The notes under the pieces: model-generated | What the model was told of the DNA's origin: nothing | The model's input: only the letters and a program-made list of their open reading frames with translations | Database searches by the model: none | Assembly (NCBI RefSeq): GCF_000182745.2 | Contig: NC_016027.1 | Location: 2,200,001 to 2,264,000, forward strand | Direction of reading: 5' to 3' | DNA: 64,000 bases | DNA from: Komagataeibacter medellinensis NBRC 3288 | GTDB taxonomy: Bacteria; Pseudomonadota; Alphaproteobacteria; Acetobacterales; Acetobacteraceae | Part shown: positions 9,708 through 17,997 of the stretch, in pieces | How positions within the stretch are numbered: position 1 is the first letter of the stretch | Layout: every line of letters begins with the position of its first letter | Made by a program: the position numbers and the translations under genes

Positions 9708-9816
9708 CTAGAGCATTTCCACCAAAAACCGGTTCAGTGGAAAATGTTCCAGTTTATTGTTTTTATAAGCATCTTCACCTGTTTGAATGTACGCATTCAA
9801 ACAGGACCGGCTCTAG
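9708..9816 (-). repeat. Dispersed repeat, family 2, copy 1, with CTAGAGC inverted ends
   Basis: 109 bases bounded by perfect inverted ends CTAGAGC and GCTCTAG. It contains GTGGAAAAT-type arms and a hairpin CCTGTTTGAATG / CATTCAAACAGG. The second copy (32029-32141) matches it closely as the reverse complement. The terminal CTAG overlaps and supplies the TAG stop codon of the diguanylate cyclase gene (9813-9815). The size and ends suggest a MITE-like element; no transposase is nearby. Confidence 0.7.
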
Positions 9817-11540
9817 CTCAGCACCGGGTTCCAGGCTTCTTCGCGCGTGATGCGGATCAGTTCGGTGGCTGAGACCGCGCGCGAGATGAAGAAGCCCTGC
9901 ACGTAATCCACCCCAAGCTTGCGCACGGTATCGAACTCTTCCTGTGTTTCCACTCCTTCCACCGTTACGGCCAGATTGTAGCCATGGCCAAGCTTGATGA
10001 GTGAGGCGATAAGGCTGCGTGCCTTGTCATCGGTATCGATATTGCGCACCAGGCAACGGTCGAGCTTGAGTGATTGCAGCGGCAGTTCACACAGTGTGGA
10101 AAGGCGTACCGTGCCGTAGCCGAAATTGTCCATGGCAAGCCCGAACCCGTCCTCCGCCAGACCGCGCAGGCGCAGGCGGCTTTTTTCCGCACGCCGTCCC
10201 TGCAGCATCTGTTCGGTCACTTCCAGCATGAAGGTGCTGGGATCAAGGTTGAGTTGCCGGATCTCGCTGAACAGGTCGATCTGCTGTTCAAGGTTAAGCA
10301 GGTCCAGATGCGACAGGTTGACCGCCAGCCGTAGGCTGGGCAGGCCTGCTTCCTTCCATTTCTGGATATCATCATGAAAGGACTGCACCAGATGCGTCTC
10401 CATGATCTGGGCCAGGGCAGAATCAGCAAAGACATCGGTAAACGCCCCGGCTGAAAGCAGCCCACGCTCGGGGTGGTGCCAGCGCATCAGGGCTTCCGCC
10501 TGCTCGATGCGGCCGGTGCGGGCGTTGAGGATGGGCTGGTAATACACCTCGAACTGTTTCTGCATCACGCCCTTGCGCGCTTCCTTCAGTATCTTGGCGC
10601 GCTCCATCGTGGTCTTGTGCAGGCTGGGCGTGAACATGCGCGCCTGCTTGCCGCCTGCCTGCTTGGCGGCATAGACCGCCACGTCGGCGTTCTTCTGCAG
10701 CCCCTCCATCGTATCTTCGCTGGTAATGAGGGTGGCACCGATACTGCCGGAAATGCGCACGGTCGCACTTTCCAGCATGATCGGTTCTTCCAGTAAGTTC
10801 TGCAGCTTGCTCAGGATGGTCTCAAGCGGCATGACCTTCAGGCTTTTATTCAGGATCAGGGCGAATTCGTCCCCACCCAGTCGGCTTATGGCATCCTGTG
10901 TGTTGACCAGTTCGATCAGGCGGGTCGCAATGGTCTTGAGTACCTCGTCACCCGCATGGTGGCCATGGATGTCATTGACCGGCTTGAACCCGTCCAGGTC
11001 AAACATGACCAGTACCTGCGGGTCGGGATTGCGGCGCTTGCTGGCTTCTACCGCCGCGACAAGGCTGGCGTTGAAGCCACCACGGTTGAGCAGCCCGGTC
11101 AGCATGTCGGTCGCGGCCTGTTTTTTCAGCCGGACCTTGGTGTTCATAAGCTCGGTAATCTCGAAACGGGTTGCGACAAACCCACTGATCTCGCCATGGG
11201 CGTCGCGGTGCGGGATGATGGTGGTGGCCACCCAGTAATGGCTACCATCCTTCGCCCGGTTGCACAGGCTGCCGTGCCACGTCTCGCCTGCGTAGAGCGT
11301 GCGGTACATGTCACGAAAGAAAGCCTTGCCGTGCTCCCCCGAATTCAGGATTCGGTGGGTGTGGCCCAGCAGTTCCTCGCGCGAATACTGGCTGATCTTG
11401 CAGAATTTATCATTGACGTAGGTAATGACCCCCCTGCGGTCGGTCACGGCCACGATCAGTACGTTATCGACTACATCCGCCCAGAAATCGGCGTCTTCAT
11501 GCGTAAGGGCGCGCAGCCTGTTGTCATGTTGAGCGGACAT
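9813..11540 (-). CDS. PAS-GGDEF-EAL protein, probable diguanylate cyclase of a cdg-type operon
   Basis: 575 residues: PAS domain (about 20-130), GGDEF domain (about 140-300), EAL domain (about 320-570). The PAS pattern (YVNDKF, HRILNSGEH, TWHG, NRAKDGS.YW) resembles the flavin-binding PAS of K. xylinus DGC2, but FAD binding is inference. GGDEF is intact (222-226), so it should make c-di-GMP. The EAL domain keeps EAL (349-351) and QGFF, but the metal-binding DDFGTG is DNFGYG (Asp471, Asn472), suggesting weak or absent phosphodiesterase activity. GAGG precedes the start. It lies 50 bases downstream of the phosphodiesterase gene, the order known for K. xylinus cdg operons. Confidence 0.87.
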   Translation of the reverse strand: MSAQHDNRLRALTHEDADFWADVVDNVLIVAVTDRRGVITYVNDKFCKISQYSREELLGHTHRILNSGEHGKAFFRDMYRTLYAGETWHGSLCNRAKDGSHYWVATTIIPHRDAHGEISGFVATRFEITELMNTKVRLKKQAATDMLTGLLNRGGFNASLVAAVEASKRRNPDPQVLVMFDLDGFKPVNDIHGHHAGDEVLKTIATRLIELVNTQDAISRLGGDEFALILNKSLKVMPLETILSKLQNLLEEPIMLESATVRISGSIGATLITSEDTMEGLQKNADVAVYAAKQAGGKQARMFTPSLHKTTMERAKILKEARKGVMQKQFEVYYQPILNARTGRIEQAEALMRWHHPERGLLSAGAFTDVFADSALAQIMETHLVQSFHDDIQKWKEAGLPSLRLAVNLSHLDLLNLEQQIDLFSEIRQLNLDPSTFMLEVTEQMLQGRRAEKSRLRLRGLAEDGFGLAMDNFGYGTVRLSTLCELPLQSLKLDRCLVRNIDTDDKARSLIASLIKLGHGYNLAVTVEGVETQEEFDTVRKLGVDYVQGFFISRAVSATELIRITREEAWNPVLS

Positions 11541-11590
11541 TCTGTTACCTCGAAAACGGAGCGGAAAACCGGGACTTGTATCAGTGTAAA

Positions 11591-13813
11591 CTAGGACGAT
11601 TTCTTTTTTGTTGGAACATTTTTGGCCGTCCCGGCATCAGGCAGGATGGCGCGGATCGTCTTGTGGTGTTTCACCCATTTTTCCAGGTCATCGGGGGCCA
11701 GCGGTTTGGCGAACAGGTAGCCCTGCATCACGTCGCAGTTCAGTTCCTCCAGCAGGGCGCGCTGCTGCTCGGTCTCGACCCCTTCGGTCACGACCGTCAT
11801 GCCCAGTCTGTTGCCAATGCCGATCACGGCCATGGTCACGGCCTGGGCATTGGTGTCGTATTCAAAATCGTTGATGAAGCTGCGGTCGATCTTGATTTCG
11901 GTCAGCGGCAGGCGCGTAAGCCGTGAGAGAGAGGAATAGCCGGTGCCGAAATCATCCATCGACAGCCCGCAGCCCAGGTTACGGATGGACTGGAGCACTT
12001 CCTCGGTATCGCTGCTGCTGTCCATCATCACGCTTTCGGTAATTTCCACCGTCAGGCGCGCAGGCTTGAGGTTATGGTCCCTGAGCAGGGCTGCGATATG
12101 CTCGGGCAGCGCGCGGTTGCGGAAATGCACGGCAGACAGGTTGACGGCAACAGTGGGTACGAACACCCCGTCGGCATCCCATTTCACGATCTGGCGGCAT
12201 GCTTCAAGCAGGGACCACCGGCCGATCGCCTCGATCTGGCCGGTTTCTTCCGCCACGGCAATGAAGCGGGAGGGGTAGATGTTGCCCAAAGTGGGGTGGT
12301 GCCAGCGTGAAAGCGCTTCCACCCCGCTCAGTTCCAGCGTGTGGGTGCGTACCTGCGGCTGGTAGTGCAGGTTCAGCATGCCCTTGGCCAGTGAATCGCG
12401 TAGCGCCGAGCCAAGCACAAGCCGGTCCTGCGCGATCTGGTTTTTCTCCAGGTTGGCGAAACGGAAAGTGCCGCGTCCGTCTTCCTTGGCCTGGCGCAGC
12501 GCCACGTCGGCGGTGCTGAGCAGGGATTCACTGTCCGGCCCGTTATCAGGATAAGTGCTGATGCCGATGCTGCACGAGATGGTAAGCGTATTCTCGCCTA
12601 TCTGTAGTGGCTTGGCGATGGTGGCAAGCAGGCGCTCGGCAAAGGTGGTGGCGTCCTTGTTGGGGCAGTTGGGCACCACGACCACGAACTCGTCCCCGCC
12701 CGAGCGGCTGACCACATAGCCATCCAGGGAAATGGCGCGGATGCGGGCTGCGATTTCGATCAGGAACTGGTCGGCATAGACATGGCCAAGCGCATCGTTG
12801 ATATCGCGGAAGCGGTCGATATCGAGCATGAAGATGGCGAACTGCCGGTTGCCATCTTGCTTGCTGATCATGCTTTCAATGACCTTGTGCACCGAAGAGC
12901 GGTTGAGCAGGCCGGTCAGGCTGTCAAAATTGGCAAGGTGGGAGATATGCTCCTTCGTTGCATTCTGCTCGAAGGCCAGCGCGCAGAAGGGTATGCATGA
13001 ATCGACAATGCGCTGCGGCCAGGTATTGCGGCCCTGATCCTCACGCGCATAGAGGGCAAAAATGCCCTGCACCTGCCCTGAGCGGGTCTTGACCGGCGTG
13101 CAGAAACACTGCTGCAACCCCAGCGATACGCCCAGCGAGCGGTAGCTGTCCCAGATTAGGCGGGTGGTGTATTTGGGGTCGAGCCGTAGCTTTTCCTGCT
13201 CGGATGAAGAAATGTACAGGCTCTCGAGCGAGGCGCGATACCGCTTGGGCAGGGTGGGGCTGGCCAGCACGCGCAACTGCCCGTTGGGTGCGATGAGCAT
13301 GAGTACAGCCACCGTGCCGGGCACAAAGCTTTCCACCCGGCGGCACAACAGGTCGGCCACGTCCTGTATCAGCATGTCACTGGCCAGCGCCTGCAGTACG
13401 TCGTTCTGTAGGATCAGGATCTTGCGCTGCTGGCTTTCATCGGTGACGTTCTTCATCACCCCCATGTAGAAGATGCGCCCGGTATCGGTGATCACCTTGG
13501 AAAGGGATAGTTCACCACACACATATTCGCCATCCGCGCGGGTGAATTCGACCTCGCGTGATGTGCCGACAATGCGGTTGAGACCGCTTTCCCGATTACG
13601 GTCGATAAAGGCATCATGACCGGTACGGTGCAGTGCCGGCACCAGGATGTTTACATTCTTGCCTAATACGTCCGCCTTGTCCAAGCCCCATAGGTTGGAC
13701 GCAGCATTATTGAAAAAAATGACATCATTCGTATCATTGATAATAATGGTTGCGTCTATGGCCTGTTCCAGTGCCGAAAGCAGGACTTCAGCACTCAGGT
13801 TGGGCTGTGACAT
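11591..13813 (-). CDS. Heme-PAS c-di-GMP phosphodiesterase (PDEA/DosP-like), PAS-GAF-GGDEF-EAL
   Basis: 740 residues from the ATG at 13813, preceded by GAGG at 8 bases; an upstream ATG at 13855 lacks such a site. Order: PAS (about 10-125), GAF-like region (135-285), GGDEF (300-455, SGGDEF at 371-376), EAL (470-715). His66 in LHRTGHDAF aligns with the heme-ligating His77 of E. coli DosP, so it is probably an oxygen sensor. All EAL residues are intact: EAL 499-501, VNLSA, EITES, DDFGTG, KIDRSF, EGVET, QGYLF. In K. xylinus the PDEA enzymes degrade c-di-GMP and so lower cellulose synthase activity. Which of the three isoenzymes this is cannot be told. Confidence 0.9.
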   Translation of the reverse strand: MSQPNLSAEVLLSALEQAIDATIIINDTNDVIFFNNAASNLWGLDKADVLGKNVNILVPALHRTGHDAFIDRNRESGLNRIVGTSREVEFTRADGEYVCGELSLSKVITDTGRIFYMGVMKNVTDESQQRKILILQNDVLQALASDMLIQDVADLLCRRVESFVPGTVAVLMLIAPNGQLRVLASPTLPKRYRASLESLYISSSEQEKLRLDPKYTTRLIWDSYRSLGVSLGLQQCFCTPVKTRSGQVQGIFALYAREDQGRNTWPQRIVDSCIPFCALAFEQNATKEHISHLANFDSLTGLLNRSSVHKVIESMISKQDGNRQFAIFMLDIDRFRDINDALGHVYADQFLIEIAARIRAISLDGYVVSRSGGDEFVVVVPNCPNKDATTFAERLLATIAKPLQIGENTLTISCSIGISTYPDNGPDSESLLSTADVALRQAKEDGRGTFRFANLEKNQIAQDRLVLGSALRDSLAKGMLNLHYQPQVRTHTLELSGVEALSRWHHPTLGNIYPSRFIAVAEETGQIEAIGRWSLLEACRQIVKWDADGVFVPTVAVNLSAVHFRNRALPEHIAALLRDHNLKPARLTVEITESVMMDSSSDTEEVLQSIRNLGCGLSMDDFGTGYSSLSRLTRLPLTEIKIDRSFINDFEYDTNAQAVTMAVIGIGNRLGMTVVTEGVETEQQRALLEELNCDVMQGYLFAKPLAPDDLEKWVKHHKTIRAILPDAGTAKNVPTKKKSS

Positions 13814-14126
13814 CGGGGTTACCTCGCAAAAGGGACAAGGCCGGACTGCCGCCACCTGGCGTGGTGGTGATCAGTGCTCATGCACTCTTGAATAATTGGT
13901 TGCCCGTGTCACTGCCCGTACGGGCGGCTTGAACAGGCATACCAGCTTGTTATCACGGGCGCAGGCATATCATACGACCGGGCGGAACATATTATATATA
14001 AAGGGAAATAACAATTATACCTTATTTGTATAAATAGAAAGCTCTGTATGCAATGCTGGTTTCTGACTGCGCGGTCTATATACCATTGACGGCACAATCT
14101 ACCATTACCTAAAACGCGCCCTGCAT
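13814..14126. other. AT-rich intergenic region, probable promoter of the cdg-type operon
   Basis: 313 bases between the small Feo-linked gene and the phosphodiesterase gene. Bases 13985-14045 are strikingly AT-rich for this genome. A minus-strand TATAAT lies at 14014-14019, a possible -10 element; no good -35 match was found at the right distance. No gene was recognised here. Confidence 0.35.
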
Positions 14127-14384
14127 TCAGTCATGCTGGCGGGGTCTGGTATTACGGTCACCGCAGCCTGAACAACTGCCACACCCCCCGCGCCTGCCAC
14201 CCTCCGCGCGGCGCGTGGTATAATGGACCATGCGGGCGGGTGCATGCAATCGGCGCAGCACTGTGCCGGTTACCTGCCAGCCGCTGTAACCGAGGGCCGG
14301 AAACAGCCGCCCCAGCCAGTATATGGCACAGGCCAGGACAACCGTAACCGCCACCACGACCTGAAACCAGGAGACCGCGTGCAT
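14127..14384 (-). CDS. Small Cys-rich membrane protein coupled to feoB
   Basis: 85 residues beginning MHAVSWFQ. One N-terminal transmembrane helix (about 6-27) is followed by a basic segment, then a cysteine cluster CGSCSGCG (about 70-77). Its ATG shares one base with the feoB stop (TAATG), a layout for translational coupling. Small membrane proteins with clustered C-terminal cysteines often follow feoB and are thought to help ferrous iron transport or sensing. Placement in that functional class rests on position and architecture, not on a family signature I can name with certainty. Confidence 0.72.
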   Translation of the reverse strand: MHAVSWFQVVVAVTVVLACAIYWLGRLFPALGYSGWQVTGTVLRRLHAPARMVHYTTRRAEGGRRGGCGSCSGCGDRNTRPRQHD

Positions 14385-16219
14385 TATAGCGCCCGCGCAA
14401 TATGGTAGGTCAGGAAGGCCGCAAGGTAGGCCAGACCGAACAGGTATCCCGCCGTCACCGCGACCACGCGCCACGATGTGGTCTCGCGACGGATGACCGC
14501 AAGCGTTGCTACGCACTGGGGGGCATAGACATACCAGGCCAGCAGCGACAGGGCGGTGGGCAGGCTCCAGTGGGCGGGCAGCATCTGCCCCAGCTGTGCC
14601 GCCGCCTGGTCGGTATCGGTACCGGAGCCAAGGGAGTAGACCGTGGCAAGCGCGCCCACCGCCACCTCACGCGCGGCAAGGCCGGGGATGAGGGCCACGC
14701 AGATCTGCCAGTTGAAGCCCAGCGGCGCGAATATGGGCAGCATCAGGTGCCCGATCCGCCCGGCCAGACTCCAGTCAATGGCAGGCCCCGTGGCGCCAGC
14801 GGGGGGCGGAGGAAAACTGGACAGTCCCCACAGCAGCACGGTAAGCGAGATGATGGTCGTGCCCACGCGCATCAGGAAGATACGCGCCCGTTCCCACAGC
14901 CCTAGCGCGATGTCACGCGGGTTGGGCAGGCGGTAGGCGGGCAGTTCCATCAGCAGGGTAGCTTCCCGCCGGTCAGCGTTGCGCCAGCGCAGCACAAGGG
15001 CCACCAGCACGGCGGAGAGGATGCCCACTGCATATAGCCCGAACAGTACAAGCCCCTGCAGGTTCATGAATCCCAGTACGCTGTGGTGCGGCACGAAGGC
15101 CCCGATCAGCAGTGTATAGACCGGCAGCCGGGCCGAGCAGGTCATGAGCGGCGCGATCAGGATGGTGATCAGCCGGTCACGCGGGTTCTGGATGGTGCGC
15201 GTGGCCATGATGCCAGGCACGGCACAGGCAAAGCTGGACAGCAGCGGGATGAAGGAGCGCCCGCTCAGCCCGGCAAATGACATGAGCCGGTCTAGCAGGA
15301 AGGCGGCGCGCGGCAGGTAGCCCGATTCTTCCAGAACCAGTATCCATGCAAACAGGATCAGGATCTGCGGCAGGAAGGTCACTACACTGCCCGCACCGGC
15401 AATCACGCCATCTACGATCAGGCTGCGTAGCGCGCCATCGGGCAGGAACTGGCCCACTTTCTCGCCCAGCAGGCCCATGCCCGCGTCAATTCCGTCCATA
15501 AGCGGCTGCGCCCAGGCAAAGACGGCCTGGAACATCACGAACAGCAGCACGACCAGGATGATCGGCCCCCATACTGGGTGTAGCACCCAGCGGTCGAGCC
15601 GTTCCTCCACCCGGTCTGCCATGGGCGTGGCGTGGGTTACGCAATCCGTCAGGATCTGGCGCACCATGGCGTGCAGGTCCGTACCCGGCGGCAGGGGCAT
15701 GGGTACGGGTGGCGGCGTTCCATCGAGTTGCGCCAGCAGGGCGCGCGCGCCATCGCGTTTGATGCCGATGGTGGGAATGACGGGCATGCCGGTTTCCGCC
15801 TGCAGGCGCGGCAGGTCGATTTCCATGCCGTTGCGGGTTGCGGCGTCAATCATGTTCAGCGCCAGCACCACGGGGCGACCCAGCGCGCGCATTTCCAGCA
15901 CGAAGCGCAGGTGCAGCCGCAGGTTCGTGGCATCTGCCACACATACCAGCAGGTCGGGTGCCGTCTCGCCGTGATAGGTACCCGCGCAGACATCGCGGGT
16001 CACGGCCTCATCGGGGCTGGTGGCGTTCAGGCTGTAGGCGCCGGGCAGGTCCAGCAGCCGCACGCTGCGGCCCCCCGGGGTGGTGAACCAACCTTCCTTG
16101 CGCTCCACCGTGGCGCCCGCGTAGTTGGCCACTTTCTGCCGGCTGCCGGTCAGCAGGTTGAACAGGGCGGTCTTGCCGCAGTTCGGGTTGCCGACCAGGG
16201 CGATGTTGAGCGTCGTCAT
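14384..16219 (-). CDS. feoB: Ferrous iron transport protein B
   Basis: 611 residues. The cytoplasmic G domain shows G1 GNPNCGKT near the N-terminus, G3 DLPGAYSL and G4 NMID. A polytopic membrane domain follows, with the two conserved gate segments, the first containing CSARLPVY and the second GLAAREVAVG. It is shorter than E. coli FeoB (about 770 residues), as in many alphaproteobacteria. FeoB imports Fe2+ across the inner membrane, gated by its GTPase. Its start overlaps the end of feoA by four bases (ATGA), and its stop overlaps the next small gene. Confidence 0.95.
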   Translation of the reverse strand: MTTLNIALVGNPNCGKTALFNLLTGSRQKVANYAGATVERKEGWFTTPGGRSVRLLDLPGAYSLNATSPDEAVTRDVCAGTYHGETAPDLLVCVADATNLRLHLRFVLEMRALGRPVVLALNMIDAATRNGMEIDLPRLQAETGMPVIPTIGIKRDGARALLAQLDGTPPPVPMPLPPGTDLHAMVRQILTDCVTHATPMADRVEERLDRWVLHPVWGPIILVVLLFVMFQAVFAWAQPLMDGIDAGMGLLGEKVGQFLPDGALRSLIVDGVIAGAGSVVTFLPQILILFAWILVLEESGYLPRAAFLLDRLMSFAGLSGRSFIPLLSSFACAVPGIMATRTIQNPRDRLITILIAPLMTCSARLPVYTLLIGAFVPHHSVLGFMNLQGLVLFGLYAVGILSAVLVALVLRWRNADRREATLLMELPAYRLPNPRDIALGLWERARIFLMRVGTTIISLTVLLWGLSSFPPPPAGATGPAIDWSLAGRIGHLMLPIFAPLGFNWQICVALIPGLAAREVAVGALATVYSLGSGTDTDQAAAQLGQMLPAHWSLPTALSLLAWYVYAPQCVATLAVIRRETTSWRVVAVTAGYLFGLAYLAAFLTYHIARAL

Positions 16220-16464
16220 GCGGGGTTATCCGCCATATGCACGTTTACGCGGTCTGCCTCGGTGCGGCGCAGGGCAAAGCGTGTGAAACCGATGCGTACG
16301 GCCAGCGGGTCGCCCCCAAGCGGGGCCGTGGCGACAATTCGCACCGGCTCGCCCGGCACAAAGCCGAGTTCACGTAGCCGCCCCGCGACCGGGTCGTTGC
16401 TGGTGTGGTCGTCCACGCTGTCAATGATGGCATCCGCCCCGCGTGGCAGGTCACTCAGTCGCAT
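16216..16464 (-). CDS. feoA: Ferrous iron transport protein A
   Basis: 82 residues with the SH3-like FeoA pattern: MRLSDLPRG, then RLRELGFVPGEPVRIV and GDPLAVRIGFTRFALRR. FeoA is a small cytosolic partner that modulates FeoB. The gene opens the feoA-feoB-Cys-rich operon; its last four bases overlap the feoB start. An AT-rich palindrome upstream (16496-16507) may be a metal-responsive operator. Confidence 0.93.
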   Translation of the reverse strand: MRLSDLPRGADAIIDSVDDHTSNDPVAGRLRELGFVPGEPVRIVATAPLGGDPLAVRIGFTRFALRRTEADRVNVHMADNPA

Positions 16465-16495
16465 CAGGCGATTATATCCAGATAATAAAAGTAAG

Positions 16496-16507
16496 TAATA
16501 ATTATTA
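16496..16507. promoter_or_regulatory. AT-rich palindrome upstream of feoA, candidate iron-responsive operator
   Basis: TAATAATTATTA is a perfect 12-base palindrome about 32 bases before the feoA ATG, within a run of A/T that stands out from the GC-rich surroundings. Fur-family boxes are AT-rich inverted repeats, and feo operons are usual Fur or Irr targets. The assignment is position-based. Confidence 0.35.
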
Positions 16508-16593
16508 TTAAATATACGCCGGAAAATTGTCCATCATGTTTGTCTCGATACCTGCGCTGTGCCCGGTGCGGCCATGTTCCTTGTGCATGTATA

Positions 16594-17931
16594 TCAGGGT
16601 GCTGCCGCGACCTGATCGGTGGCCAGCACATGGAAGAACGTGCCCGATACCAGCCCGCGCCGCAGGCCGCCGGGGGGGCGGGGGGTGCCATACCCGTCCT
16701 GCATGTCGGCCAGCGGTTCATCCGTGCCGGGATCGGTCAGGGTGGCGTAATGGAATTCATGCCCGCGCAGCCGTGTGCCCGCCGCCCCCACCGCACAGTC
16801 ATGGCGTAGGGTGGCGGCACGGTAGCCGAGATTCATGCGGCGGGTGGCAAAGGATGTGGCATGACCTAACAGCCCGGTCATGCGGTGGGTTTCGCCCGCC
16901 TTGTCCGTCAGGCTTTCGCCCAGCACCATGAAGCCACCGCATTCCCCATGCACCGGACGGGTATGGGCAAAATGGGCCAGTTCCGTGCGGAAACGTGCTG
17001 CCTGCGCCAGTTGTCCGGCATGCAGTTCCGGGTAGCCGCCGGGCAGCCAGCAAGCATCGCAGTCCGGTGCCGGGCCTTCATCGGCCAGCGGCGAGAAAGG
17101 CAGCAGTTCTGCCCCCGCCGCCCGCCATCCGGCCACCATATGGGCATACAGGAACGAAAACGCGGCATCATTCGCCACTGCAATGCGCTGCCCCGGCGGT
17201 GGCAGGGCGCAGGCCTGCTGCCCCGCCGTCGCAGGCAGGTTCGCCGCGGTGGCGCAGGCCAGTATGGCGTCCAGGTCCAGGTCACGTTCGGCCTGTGCGG
17301 CAAGGCGTGTGGCCAGTGCGTCCAGTCCGTCATGCTCGCGTGCCTGCACCAGTCCCAGATGGCGTTCGGGTAGTTGCAGCCCGGCATCGCGTCCGAACGC
17401 GCCCAGTACGGGCAGGCCCACGGCGTTGATGGCCTGCGTGGCCATGGCGGCATGGCGGGGTGAGCCGACACGGTTGAGGATCACGCCCGCAACGCGTACA
17501 TCGGGGTTCAGGCGGGCAAATCCCAGCGCGGTTGCCGCGGCTGACTGGCCCTGCCCGGAAATGTCGAGTACCAGCAGCACCGGCAGGGCATAGCGCGCGG
17601 CAATGTCGGCAGGTGCTCCGCGTGCGCCCTGTGGCTCCATCAACCCGTCGAACAGGCCCATGGAGGCTTCCGTCACCACTACGTCGCAGCCGGAATATGC
17701 CTGTGCCATCACGCCATCGAGTAGGGGAGCAGGCATGGCCCAGCTATCCAGATTGAGGCTGGATAGCCCGGTCAGGGCTTCATGGAAGGCGGGGTCGATA
17801 TAATCCGGCCCGGTCTTGGCCCCGCGCACGGCCACACCGCGGCGGCGCAGGGCTGCAAGGATGGCCAGTGTAAGCGTGGTCTTGCCGCTGCCAGAGCGGG
17901 GGGCGGCAATCATCAGCCCTCGTGTCATCAT
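16594..17931 (-). CDS. cobB: Hydrogenobyrinic acid a,c-diamide synthase
   Basis: 445 residues. The N-terminal P-loop amidotransferase-synthase domain begins PRSGSGKTTLT (11-21), with the substrate segment GPDYIDPAFH. The C-terminal class I glutamine amidotransferase-like domain has Cys331 in VHGECGGFMVLGES and the HEFHYATL His motif. It amidates the a and c side chains of (hydrogeno)cobyrinic acid using glutamine and ATP. AGGAA lies just before the tandem ATG at 17931/17928. It diverges from cbiD across 66 bases, so both promoters must lie there. Confidence 0.95.
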   Translation of the reverse strand: MMTRGLMIAAPRSGSGKTTLTLAILAALRRRGVAVRGAKTGPDYIDPAFHEALTGLSSLNLDSWAMPAPLLDGVMAQAYSGCDVVVTEASMGLFDGLMEPQGARGAPADIAARYALPVLLVLDISGQGQSAAATALGFARLNPDVRVAGVILNRVGSPRHAAMATQAINAVGLPVLGAFGRDAGLQLPERHLGLVQAREHDGLDALATRLAAQAERDLDLDAILACATAANLPATAGQQACALPPPGQRIAVANDAAFSFLYAHMVAGWRAAGAELLPFSPLADEGPAPDCDACWLPGGYPELHAGQLAQAARFRTELAHFAHTRPVHGECGGFMVLGESLTDKAGETHRMTGLLGHATSFATRRMNLGYRAATLRHDCAVGAAGTRLRGHEFHYATLTDPGTDEPLADMQDGYGTPRPPGGLRRGLVSGTFFHVLATDQVAAAP

Positions 17932-17997
17932 GTCCGTTCCTGCTAGACCGTGGTGAGGAACCACCTTTTACCCCTGTCGGGAAAGAAGATCACCCAG

